Below are positions 1 through 7,369 of a stretch of 52,202 nt of DNA, piece by piece. The stretch is from Brachybacterium nesterenkovii. GTDB lineage: Bacteria > Actinomycetota > Actinomycetes > Actinomycetales > Dermabacteraceae. The notes beneath the pieces are model-generated. The model worked only from the letters and a program-made list of their open reading frames with translations. It did not search any database and was not told the DNA's origin. The DNA is taken from NCBI RefSeq assembly GCF_900163655.1, contig NZ_FWFG01000014.1, positions 1-52,202 on the forward strand, read 5' to 3'. Each line of letters begins with the position of its first letter. Position 1 is the first letter of the stretch. The translations under genes and the position numbers were made by a program.

Positions 1-50
1 CCGCGCGCCCACCGCCCGCTCATCTCTCCCCCGCCCGCCGGTTCATCCCC

Positions 51-74
51 GTTCACGATGCCCACGATGTGAAC
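51..74. promoter_or_regulatory. Inverted repeat GTTCAC-N12-GTGAAC, possible operator
   Basis: The perfect 6-bp arms GTTCAC (51-56) and GTGAAC (69-74) flank 12 bases and lie about 40 nt before the methionine-rich small ORF that starts at 116. The spacing suits a dimeric DNA-binding protein, possibly the winged-helix regulator encoded just downstream. No regulator can be assigned from sequence alone, and a 6-bp arm can occur by chance. Confidence 0.35.
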
Positions 75-115
75 GCGTCCTTGCCGCAGGCGAGACGGTC
101 GGGCACTCTCGTGGC

Positions 116-256
116 ATGACCTCCGCCGCACACCGTGTCGAGGCCGCCTCCCCGGTGGCCTCCGCCGTGCTGCCCGCGGGCGCGATGCCCTCGATGCGGA
201 TGTCGATGATGCACATGCAGATGATGCGCATGCTGCAGCGTCAGCCGAGCCTCTGA
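116..256 (+). CDS. Methionine-rich small protein or leader peptide (46 aa)
   Basis: This short reading frame has ATG at 116 and TGA at 254-256. Its codons are almost all G/C-ending, as in the neighbouring genes. The product has an alanine/serine/valine-rich first half and then nine methionines within residues 24-39 (MPSMRMSMMHMQMMRM), with MxxM and MxM spacings but no cysteine. No clear Shine-Dalgarno is seen before the ATG. It precedes the winged-helix regulator (start 457) by 200 nt, and a GGAGCC/GGCTCC hairpin (297-302 with 317-322) lies between them. It could be a Cu(I)- or methionine-oxidation-responsive peptide, or a translated leader that senses methionyl-tRNA supply. I recognise no family, and an unexpressed ORF remains possible. 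Confidence 0.45.
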   Translation: MTSAAHRVEAASPVASAVLPAGAMPSMRMSMMHMQMMRMLQRQPSL

Positions 257-456
257 GCTCGAGAATCCACGGCGAGAGCCACGGGGTCGGCTGACAGGAG
301 CCGGCCGAGAGGCGCGGGCTCCAGGTGCCGCCGGGAGCACAGCCCCACGCCGCGACCGCCGATCCGCCGCAGGATCGTCACGACGCAGGCTCGGGATCCC
401 GGGAGCCCCCTCAGCCGCTGAGTGCCGTGCGCTCGTGCCCCCTGGAGACCAGCATC

Positions 457-1119
457 ATGACCATCGCCCTGGACCGTCCCGTCACCCTCACGATCGACCT
501 GCCCGCGGGCACGCCCGACGTCGAGTCCGCCCGCCTCGCCGATGCCCTGCGCCAGCAGGCCCAGCGCCTGACCGCGGGGCGCCGGGCGCGGGCCAGCGTC
601 GACGTCTCCTCGCCCCACCCGTTCACCGCCGCGGGGCCCCGCTCCTCGCGGACGCTCGGCCCCGCGGCGACCGCGACCGCCCCGGCGGCACCGGCGAGCA
701 CCCGCCGCCCCGGCGTCGTCTCCCCGTCCTCCCCCGCGCGTCGCGACGTGGAGATCGCCCGCCGTCGTGCCCTAGCGGCCACCGCGGTGAGCCCCTCGGC
801 CGCGCCCGGCCCGACGACTGCCCTGGTCATCGACCTGTACGGGCGCCGCGTGCGCCTCGACGGCACCGACATCGAGCTCACCTACAAGGAGTTCGAGCTG
901 CTGGCGCACCTGGCCGGGCGGGCGCGGAGCATCGTGTCCCGCGACGATCTCATGGCGACGGTGTGGGCCGACGCCGAGGGCGACACCGGCGAGCGCACGG
1001 TGGACGTCCACATCCGCCGGGTGCGCACGAAGCTGGGCCGCTACCGCCGCCTCATCTCGACCGTGCGCGGCGCCGGGTACCGCCTGGACCCGGGCAGCGA
1101 CGTGGCGATCATCGGCTGA
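457..1119 (+). CDS. Winged-helix (OmpR/PhoB C-terminal type) transcriptional regulator
   Basis: The 220-residue protein has a C-terminal transcriptional-regulatory winged helix at about residues 125-215. It shows the PhoB/OmpR pattern: a leading beta strand (LVIDLYGRRVRLDG), LTYKEFELLAHLAGRARSIVSR, the recognition-helix region TVDVHIRRVRTKLG, and the wing STVRGAGYRLDP. There is no receiver domain; residues 1-115 are an Ala/Pro/Ser-rich segment beginning MTIALDRPVTLTIDL. It is therefore an orphan DNA-binding protein rather than a classical response regulator. I chose ATG 457 because upstream codons in the same frame look non-coding in composition. The gene stands alone on the plus strand behind the methionine-rich ORF. 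Its target genes are unknown, and the cue cannot be read from the sequence. Confidence 0.85.
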   Translation: MTIALDRPVTLTIDLPAGTPDVESARLADALRQQAQRLTAGRRARASVDVSSPHPFTAAGPRSSRTLGPAATATAPAAPASTRRPGVVSPSSPARRDVEIARRRALAATAVSPSAAPGPTTALVIDLYGRRVRLDGTDIELTYKEFELLAHLAGRARSIVSRDDLMATVWADAEGDTGERTVDVHIRRVRTKLGRYRRLISTVRGAGYRLDPGSDVAIIG

Positions 1120-1252
1120 GGAGATCGGCAACGGCGAACCGGGATGAGGCGTGGACAATTGCACGTCCCGGCTTCCGTACGGCGGGCTCGGTACAGGTGA
1201 TTCGACGCCCAGGACCGGGTACGAGGGGCCCATCCGCGGTGGCCTGCCCACG

Positions 1253-1336
1253 GGGCCTGTCGAGCACGGGCACTATGGCGGGGGCTGCGACGATATCGTC
1301 GCAGCCCCGCCATAGCGCCACCACTCGACACGGCCC
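1253..1336. terminator. 84-nt two-part inverted repeat in the convergent gap
   Basis: An inner dyad of 20 base pairs (1273-1293 with 1296-1315, one bulged G at 1280, centre ATAT) sits inside an outer 12-bp stem (1253-1264 with 1324-1336, one bulged C at 1331), separated by 8-nt internal loops. It lies between the convergent regulator (ends 1119) and phosphatase (ends 1738). The likeliest role is a bidirectional intrinsic terminator. The length and near-perfect symmetry also suit a cruciform or a stable small RNA. There is no T-tract on either side. Confidence 0.6.
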
Positions 1337-1358
1337 GCCCCGAGACCCCGCAGACGAG

Positions 1359-1409
1359 CGAGCGGCCCGGAGCTCTCTCCCGTCATACGGGGGGCTCACG
1401 GGCCGCTCG
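1359..1409. terminator. 11-bp hairpin in the convergent gap
   Basis: CGAGCGGCCCG (1359-1369) pairs perfectly with CGGGCCGCTCG (1399-1409) across a 29-nt loop. It follows the 84-nt inverted repeat by about 20 nt. It is probably a second terminator-like element for the same pair of convergent genes. Confidence 0.45.
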
Positions 1410-1499
1410 ACGACCTGTCGTCCGTCAGGGGGTGGGTGCGGGCGAACAGGCGGGACGAGCCACCGCAATGGTGGGGGAACCGGATCGGCGGCTCATCCA

Positions 1500-1594
1500 C
1501 CGCCTTCCCCGAGGGGGGTCTGGGAAGGCGGAGCTTATGGGGTTGTCAATCGGTGCTGCGCCTCGAGCATCTCCGGATGCGGTGATGTCTCGAG
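1500..1594. other. Two further stem-loops in the 618-nt convergent gap (1120-1737)
   Basis: The stem CCGCCTTCCC (1500-1509) / GGGAAGGCGG (1522-1531) has a 12-nt loop. A second stem, CTCGAGCATC (1562-1571) with GATGTCTCGAG (1584-1594), has one bulge. A short GTCCT/AGGAC stem (1594-1598 with 1607-1611) follows directly. No protein-like frame with genuine codon bias covers 1120-1737. The run of hairpins could be stacked terminators or a structured non-coding RNA; I recognise no RNA family, and the sequence does not fold as a tRNA. Confidence 0.35.
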
Positions 1595-1737
1595 TCCTGT
1601 GAGTCTAGGACCCCGGTTCGAGCGCTGTAAACGCAGGCGAGGGCCGAGAAGGTCAAGATTTCACCAAACCTCGCGGGGGCGGGTGTCCGCGACCTGGGGA
1701 GACGCCCGGAATGCCCCACCGGGGTATGCGCGCAAGG

Positions 1738-2649
1738 TCACTCTCGGGGCGCGGAGCGACCGACCGGGTGGATGGCGATCGTGGCGTCGTCATGCGGCTT
1801 GCGGGGACCTGCGCCGCACTCGACCAGGCGGTCCTCCGCGGTGCGGATCTCCGCGATCAGCGCCTGCGCACCCCCTGCCGTGCGGCACCGCCGCGCGAGG
1901 TCGGCGTCGTCCCCCAGGTCCAGCAAGTCCACTGCGCGCGTCACCCCGTCGGAGACGAGGATCGCGGCATCGAGATCGACGAGGGGCGTCGCGCCGATGA
2001 GGGCCTGCTCGGCGGCCTCGGGCTCGTGGCGCGCGAGCCAGAATCCGCCGGGGGCGTTGCGCTGGGCCTCGACGGCAGCGGGCGTCCGCTCGCGCGCGGT
2101 GACCTCGTCGACCCGCAGGTCGGTGATCCGGCGGACGCTCCCGTCGCGGTGGAGCAGCAGGAGGGATGAGTCGCACAGCACCAGGTGCTCCAGCATGCCG
2201 TCGCGCTCGCGGACGGCGACGACAGTGGCGGACGGGCCGCCGCGCTCGAGGTCGCAGGTGTCCGCGTGCAGGGACGCGACCTCGGTGATCGCCTGGGCGA
2301 GGGCGTCGCGCATCGTGAGCTCGGGGTCGGCGAGGGCTGCGGCCAGGGCGTCGGTGAGGGCGTGGGAGTACCAGGCGACTGAGTGCGAGCAGCCGGCGCG
2401 CCAGGCGGGACCGACACCGGCGCCGTCGGCGAGGACGGCGATGCCCGGGGCGAGGCGGGCGGAGTCCTCGTTCGGGGCATCTGGGCGCGCGGGGTCGGTG
2501 ACGACGACGGCGGGAGTGGCGGGTTCAGAGGCGGCGGGCCTCGGGGCGGCAAGGGCCGGGGCCGACGGATCGGAGGCGACTGGCCGTGAGGTGGCGGGAG
2601 TCGGGGTGGCGGGATCGGGGACGGCTGCGGGCTGCGATCGGACCGGCAT
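1738..2649 (-). CDS. PP2C-family serine/threonine protein phosphatase-like protein
   Basis: The 303-residue protein begins with an Ala/Pro-rich tail (about residues 1-55). A PPM/PP2C fold follows: NEDSA and VLADGAG supply the metal-binding acidic positions, GGPSATVVAVRE is the central strand, LCDSSLLLLHRDG follows, then ILVSDGVTR, and HDDATIAI near the end. These match the conserved Asp positions of Mn/Mg-dependent phosphatases, although the usual DGMGG is shortened to DGAG. It would dephosphorylate Ser/Thr proteins and may oppose the kinase encoded at 9067-10767. A TAGCGT box lies 6 nt before the ATG, so the mRNA is probably leaderless. A role in protein phosphorylation is inferred from fold only. 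Confidence 0.75.
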   Translation of the reverse strand: MPVRSQPAAVPDPATPTPATSRPVASDPSAPALAAPRPAASEPATPAVVVTDPARPDAPNEDSARLAPGIAVLADGAGVGPAWRAGCSHSVAWYSHALTDALAAALADPELTMRDALAQAITEVASLHADTCDLERGGPSATVVAVRERDGMLEHLVLCDSSLLLLHRDGSVRRITDLRVDEVTARERTPAAVEAQRNAPGGFWLARHEPEAAEQALIGATPLVDLDAAILVSDGVTRAVDLLDLGDDADLARRCRTAGGAQALIAEIRTAEDRLVECGAGPRKPHDDATIAIHPVGRSAPRE

Positions 2650-2730
2650 GCCTCCACGCTAACGGGGCGCCGCGCTTCCTCCACAGGTCGCTCTCCTCCA
2701 CCGAGGTGCTCGTCCGTCGGGCCCCGCGCC

Positions 2731-2736
2731 TACCCT
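2731..2736 (+). promoter_or_regulatory. Predicted -10 box TACCCT of a leaderless promoter
   Basis: TACCCT is followed by exactly 7 nt and then ATG 2744 of the SNF2 helicase gene. This places the expected transcription start on or beside the A of the ATG. The same arrangement recurs before many genes in the window. It is divergent from the phosphatase promoter about 80 nt away. Confidence 0.55.
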
Positions 2737-2743
2737 GGGTCCC

Positions 2744-5700
2744 ATGCCCGCACGCCGCCTCCACCTGGTCGTCGACGCCGATCTCGGCCCGGCGCTGTGG
2801 GCGCGCGAGCAGACCGGTCCGGGGCGGTCGCGCGCGCTGGAGGATCTGGCCCCGCTCGCCGCGGGCGCGCCCGAGCCGCTGCAGACGGCACTCGCGCCAC
2901 TGGGCGGCCGTCTGCGGCATCGCGTGCGCCTGGCGTCCGGGGGTGCTGCGGGCGGCGACCGGCGCGTGCCCGCCCGCGCGCTCGCGCCGCGTGAGCTGAC
3001 CGCGCTGGTCACGGCGGTGCACGACCACCTCGACCGCGCCTCGGCCGCCGATGCCCCTCCCCTTCTGGAGCGTCTGGCCCCGCTGCTCGAGGCCGGGTCG
3101 TCGGCACGACTGACCGATGCTCTGATCGCGATGCCCGATCTCCTCGCGGCCCTCCCCGCGGACGAGGCTGCCCGCGTGCTGGTCGAGGCACGGCATGTGC
3201 TGCCCGTCCTCGAGGAGCGCTTCGGGCGGATGCGGGCCCGGTGGGCGCCGATCGGAGTCGACGGTGCGCGGCTCGAGGATCCGCTGCTCGGGGCCCTCGT
3301 CGATGCCCGGGCGCGTCAGGTGCTCGATGAGGTGCTGGCGCCCACCACGTCCGGGGCGCTCGCGGCCGGCGCATCCAAGCAGCCCGCAGTCGAGACATCC
3401 ACGGCGCCCACGTCCGGCGCGTCCACCGCGCCCGCGGTCGACAGCGTGTCGCAGGCGCCTGCGGCAGCCGGAGTCCCCGAGCCCCAGGACCCGCTCGGCC
3501 TGCTCGCGGCCCTGTCCTCGAGCGCCGCTCCTGTCGACGCCGACATCCCCGTGGCCCGTCGCGTCTCCACCGCGTTCGACGCCTTCGCGACGTCGGCGCG
3601 CGCCACGGTGCAGCTGGCGTCGACGGATCTGGAGCTCGTGGTGCGTCTGCACGAGCCGCCCGTCGGCACGGCCTGGCCGCTGCAGACCTGCCTGCGGGAA
3701 GCGGACGGCACGGTGCACCCGGTGGCGGATCTGCGGGCCGTCGGGGATCTCACCGCCGCGGGCGCGGTGGAGGCCGCCGGGGAGATCCTGCGCATCTCCC
3801 CCGTGGTCCGCACCGCCGCCTGGGACGACACCGGTGTCGACTGGCTGCTGACCACGGCGGAGGCCTCGACGTTCCTGGCGCGCGACGCGCAGCTGCTCGA
3901 GGATGCGGGCGTGGTCGTGATGCTGCCGCGGCAGTGGACGAAGGTGCGCGCGAGCGTCCGCGCCGAGGTCGCCGATGCCCCTCCGGAGAAGACCGGTCCC
4001 GGGGTGGGGCTGCAGGCCATGGCCTCGTTCCGCTGGCGCGTGGCGGTCGGCGAGACCGAGCTGACCGAGGACGAGATCCAGGAGATCCGCGACGCCCAGA
4101 CCGAGCTGGTGCGCCTGCGCGGGCAGTGGGTGCGCCTGGACTCGACGACGATGCGCGCGGCCGAGCGCTTCCTCGACGCCTTCAGCGCGAAGGCGCGGCG
4201 ACGGGTGCGCGACGGCGGGGAGGACGATCCCGGGCACAGGGCGACGCCGGCGAGCAGCGGCACGGGAAGCGGAGCGGCCGTGAGCGGCGCGGGAGCGGCG
4301 AGCCCGTCGGGGTCGCCCGCGTTGCGCGGGATGTCCGGCCCCTCCGCCGCCGTCCCGCGCGGTGACGGCGGGCCGCACGGTGGTGCCGGGATACGCGAGG
4401 ACGTCGAGCCGCGCGGGTATGCCGAGCCGCGGAGGGATGTCGGGACAGGCGGCGACGATGCCAGGACCGGCGGCGACGGCGGGCCGCACGGGGACGTCGG
4501 CCCGGGTGCACCCGGCACCGAGCCCGTGCCCGCTCCGGCGCCGGCCACCGCGGCCCAGGGCGACCTGACTCTGCGCGAATGGTTCGCCCTGCTGGGCGGC
4601 GAGGCCGCCGAGGGCACGGACGTGGACGCACTGGACGTGGGCGGGGAGATGGCGCGCCTGCTCGACGCCCATGCGCAGGCGCCCGAGCTGCCCGCCCCGG
4701 CCACGCTGCGGGCCGAGCTGCGGCCCTACCAGCGGCGGGGCCTGGACTGGATGTGGTTCCTCGACTCCCACGAGCTGGGCGGGATCCTCGCCGACGACAT
4801 GGGCCTGGGCAAGACGATGCAGGTCCTGGCGCTGCTGTGCCGGGAGCGGGAGGTCGCCGCCGAGCGCGGGGAGACCGTGGGTCCGACGCTGCTGGTGTGC
4901 CCCATGTCGGTGGTCGGCTCCTGGCAGCGGGAGGCGGCGACGTTCGCGCCCGAGCTCGCGGTGCACGTCCACCACGGCGGGGCGCGGGTGCGCGACGCCT
5001 CCTTCGTCGAAGGCGCTCGCGAGATGGACCTCGTGCTCACCACGTATGCGCTCATGGCCCGCGATCTGCCGTTGCTGCAGCGGGTGCCGTGGCATCGGGT
5101 GGTCCTGGACGAGGCCCAGCACGTGAAGAACCCGCAGACCGCCGTCTCCCATGCGGCCCGCTCCCTCCCCGAGGGGAGGCGCCTGGTGCTGACGGGCACG
5201 CCCGTCGAGAACCGACTGGCGGACCTGCACTCGCTCATGGAGGTCGCCAACCCCGGACTGCTGGGGCCGCTGGCCCGGTTCCAGGAGCGCATCGCCACGC
5301 CCATCGAGACCGACGGCGATCCCGCGGCGGCCTCGCGTCTGGCGCGTCTGACCGGGCCGTTCCTGCTGCGGCGCGTGAAGACGGATCGGACGATCATCCG
5401 CGACCTCCCGGAGAAGACGGAGATCACCCAGAGCGTGAACCTCACGCCCGAGCAGGCGGGCCTGTACGAGGCGCTCGTGGCGGAGATGATGGCCGAGATC
5501 GATGAGGCCGGGCCCGATCGGCGCCGCGCCGTGGTCGTCTCGACGCTCACCAAGCTCAAGCAGGTGTGCAACCACCCGGCGCACTTCCTGGGCGACGGAT
5601 CGGGCCTGCTGCGCGACGGCGCCCACCGCTCCGGCAAGCTCGAGCTGGTGGACGACCTGCTGGAGGCGGCCTTCGCCGAGGGCGAGAAGGTGCTGCTGTT

Positions 5701-6289
5701 CACCCAGTTCACGACGTTCGGGCACATGGTCGCGCCGTACTGGAGCGAGAAGTTCGGCATCGAGATCCCGTTCCTGCACGGCGGCGTCGCCAAGGCGGAC
5801 CGCGACACGATGGTCGCCCGTTTCCAGGAGCGCACCGATGAGCCCGGGGCGATGCTGCTGTCCCTGCGCGCCGGCGGCACCGGCCTCACGCTCACGGCCG
5901 CCAATCACGTGGTCCACATCGACCGCTGGTGGAACCCGGCGGTCGAGAATCAGGCGACCGACCGGGCCTTCCGCATCGGCCAGCGCAAGGACGTGCAGGT
6001 GCGCAAGCTGGTCTCCGCGGGCACGGTCGAGGAGCGGATCGACCGGGTCCTGGCCGACAAGGCGCAGCTCGCGGATCTCGCCGTGGGGTCGGGCGAGGGG
6101 TGGATCGCGACGCTGGGCGATGACGAGCTCGCGGCGCTGCTGTCGCTCGATGCGGGCGAGGTCGACGCCGCACCTGACGAGCGGGGGCCAGGGGCCGCGG
6201 GCAGCGGTTCTGCATACGACGGCGACACCACGCAGAACGGTCGGACCGAACAGGGCGGCGGGGCTGACGGGCGAGGAGGCCGACGATGA
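2744..6289 (+). CDS. SNF2-family DEAD/DEAH-type helicase/translocase
   Basis: The 1181-residue protein has an N-terminal SNF2-associated region (about 1-490). A low-complexity Gly/Ala/Pro/Arg linker follows (about 492-605), then the SNF2 motor. Motif I is GLGKT (687-691), motif II is DEAQH (789-793), then LTGTPVENRL. The C-terminal lobe has LLFTQFT, LSLRAGGTGLTLTAANHV and motif VI QATDRAFRIGQ (about 1070-1080). It should be an ATP-driven double-stranded DNA translocase or remodeller rather than a strand-separating helicase. Its stop overlaps the SWIM zinc-finger gene (ATGA), so the two are co-translated. SNF2/SWIM pairing is a recurrent bacterial association. The linker is rich in short DGG/DVG-type repeats and probably varies between strains. 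Cellular function is not known from the sequence. Confidence 0.93.
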   Translation: MPARRLHLVVDADLGPALWAREQTGPGRSRALEDLAPLAAGAPEPLQTALAPLGGRLRHRVRLASGGAAGGDRRVPARALAPRELTALVTAVHDHLDRASAADAPPLLERLAPLLEAGSSARLTDALIAMPDLLAALPADEAARVLVEARHVLPVLEERFGRMRARWAPIGVDGARLEDPLLGALVDARARQVLDEVLAPTTSGALAAGASKQPAVETSTAPTSGASTAPAVDSVSQAPAAAGVPEPQDPLGLLAALSSSAAPVDADIPVARRVSTAFDAFATSARATVQLASTDLELVVRLHEPPVGTAWPLQTCLREADGTVHPVADLRAVGDLTAAGAVEAAGEILRISPVVRTAAWDDTGVDWLLTTAEASTFLARDAQLLEDAGVVVMLPRQWTKVRASVRAEVADAPPEKTGPGVGLQAMASFRWRVAVGETELTEDEIQEIRDAQTELVRLRGQWVRLDSTTMRAAERFLDAFSAKARRRVRDGGEDDPGHRATPASSGTGSGAAVSGAGAASPSGSPALRGMSGPSAAVPRGDGGPHGGAGIREDVEPRGYAEPRRDVGTGGDDARTGGDGGPHGDVGPGAPGTEPVPAPAPATAAQGDLTLREWFALLGGEAAEGTDVDALDVGGEMARLLDAHAQAPELPAPATLRAELRPYQRRGLDWMWFLDSHELGGILADDMGLGKTMQVLALLCREREVAAERGETVGPTLLVCPMSVVGSWQREAATFAPELAVHVHHGGARVRDASFVEGAREMDLVLTTYALMARDLPLLQRVPWHRVVLDEAQHVKNPQTAVSHAARSLPEGRRLVLTGTPVENRLADLHSLMEVANPGLLGPLARFQERIATPIETDGDPAAASRLARLTGPFLLRRVKTDRTIIRDLPEKTEITQSVNLTPEQAGLYEALVAEMMAEIDEAGPDRRRAVVVSTLTKLKQVCNHPAHFLGDGSGLLRDGAHRSGKLELVDDLLEAAFAEGEKVLLFTQFTTFGHMVAPYWSEKFGIEIPFLHGGVAKADRDTMVARFQERTDEPGAMLLSLRAGGTGLTLTAANHVVHIDRWWNPAVENQATDRAFRIGQRKDVQVRKLVSAGTVEERIDRVLADKAQLADLAVGSGEGWIATLGDDELAALLSLDAGEVDAAPDERGPGAAGSGSAYDGDTTQNGRTEQGGGADGRGGRR

Positions 6290-7233
6290 ACGTCCCCCTG
6301 CGCTCCCGACGCGGTCAGGTGGGCACGAGCCCGCTGGCCGTGTCCCTGCGCGAGCTGCTCGAGGCGCAGATGCCGCCGTCGCGCGCGACCTCCGGCAAGC
6401 GCGCCGCACGGGCCGGCCACGTGCAGTGGATCGACATCGCCCCCGGGGCGGCCCGCGCCGAGGTGCGCGACGAGATGACCGGCAACGGCGTTCTCGCCCG
6501 GCTCGACGTGCGGCCGATCCTGCCCGGGGACCGTGAGGTGCTGCTGCGGATCGCCCACGCCCATCCGGAGCTGCCGGCGCTGCTGGTGGCGGGGCAGTTC
6601 CCCGCCGATGTCGCCGCCGAGCTCGAGGCCGAGGAGATCTCCCTGCTGCCGCGCGGCATCGAGGAGCTGTCGCACGACTGCTCGTGCCATGACTGGCCGG
6701 GACCGTGCGTGCACGTGGCCGCCCTCGCCTACGTCCTGGTGGAGGCGGTCGACGCCGATCCGACCGTCCTGCTGACCCTGCGCGGGGTGACCCTCGAGGA
6801 CCTCGCGGCGCCGATCCCTCGCGGCGGGGCGAGAGCAGGCGCGGAGCGCAGCAGCGCGGGGGCAGTCGCAGAACGAGCCGGCGCGGGGGCGGCCGCAGAT
6901 CGCAGCGGCGCGGGGGCGGCCGCGGAGCGCGGGGGCGCAGCGGCTGGCACGGAGCCCAGCGCCGAGCCGATGGTGTCGGATCGCGAGGCCGCGGCGCCGG
7001 GAGACGATGAGCCCTCCGCTCCGGCAGACGCCTCCGACACCCCTGACACGTCCGAGGCCCCTGATGCGTCAAGCGCACCTGGCGCTCACGACGCCCCCGA
7101 GGCTCCGCGCTTCGACCCCTCCCGCGCCGACGCCGCGCTGCTCGTGGACGCGCTGGGCATGGACGTGGCCCGCGTCCTCGCGCGCTTCTACGGCGCGGCC
7201 GACCCCGCGGCTCCCGACGCACCCGGCTCCTGA
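6286..7233 (+). CDS. SWIM zinc-finger domain protein, partner of the SNF2 helicase
   Basis: The 315-residue protein has a SWIM motif C-x-C-x6-C-x-H at residues 132-143 (CSCHDWPGPCVH) that would bind Zn and contact DNA or protein. Residues 1-130 form a compact domain. Residues 185-265 are an Ala/Gly/Ser/Arg-rich tail built of degenerate repeats (AGAERS-, AGAAAD-like), followed by Asp/Ala/Pro-rich sequence. The final 30 residues (ALLVDALGMDVARVLARFYG) look folded. The start overlaps the helicase stop by 4 nt, so coupled translation and a physical complex are likely. The coding 3' end, including the TGA, is duplicated just downstream (7245-7278). Confidence 0.88.
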   Translation: MNVPLRSRRGQVGTSPLAVSLRELLEAQMPPSRATSGKRAARAGHVQWIDIAPGAARAEVRDEMTGNGVLARLDVRPILPGDREVLLRIAHAHPELPALLVAGQFPADVAAELEAEEISLLPRGIEELSHDCSCHDWPGPCVHVAALAYVLVEAVDADPTVLLTLRGVTLEDLAAPIPRGGARAGAERSSAGAVAERAGAGAAADRSGAGAAAERGGAAAGTEPSAEPMVSDREAAAPGDDEPSAPADASDTPDTSEAPDASSAPGAHDAPEAPRFDPSRADAALLVDALGMDVARVLARFYGAADPAAPDAPGS

Positions 7234-7278
7234 GCAGCGCCACCGATCCCGCAGCTCCCGACGCGCCCGGCTCCTGAG
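7201..7278 (+). repeat. Tandem duplication spanning the SWIM gene stop codon
   Basis: Two 34-nt units (7201-7234 and 7245-7278) agree at 31 of 34 positions. Both end in CGGCTCCTGAG and so both carry the TGA stop. The first unit is the last codons of the SWIM gene; the second is non-coding. Confidence 0.8.
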
Positions 7279-7356
7279 GGCACAACCGCTCGCGCAGGCC
7301 CGGCTCGCTCGGCGCCTGCCTGACGGCGCCCGTCTTCGTCCGTCCCACCCCCGTCC

Positions 7357-7362
7357 TACAGT
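7357..7362 (+). promoter_or_regulatory. Predicted -10 box TACAGT of a leaderless promoter
   Basis: TACAGT is followed by 7 nt and ATG 7370 of the serine hydrolase. No Shine-Dalgarno is present, so initiation at or next to the start codon is the simplest reading. Confidence 0.5.
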
Positions 7363-7369
7363 GGACGCC

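Noticed and set aside
1595-1635. tRNA or attachment site suggested by GGTTCGAG
   Set aside because: The flanks cannot form a T-stem, acceptor stem or anticodon arm. No integrase is nearby.
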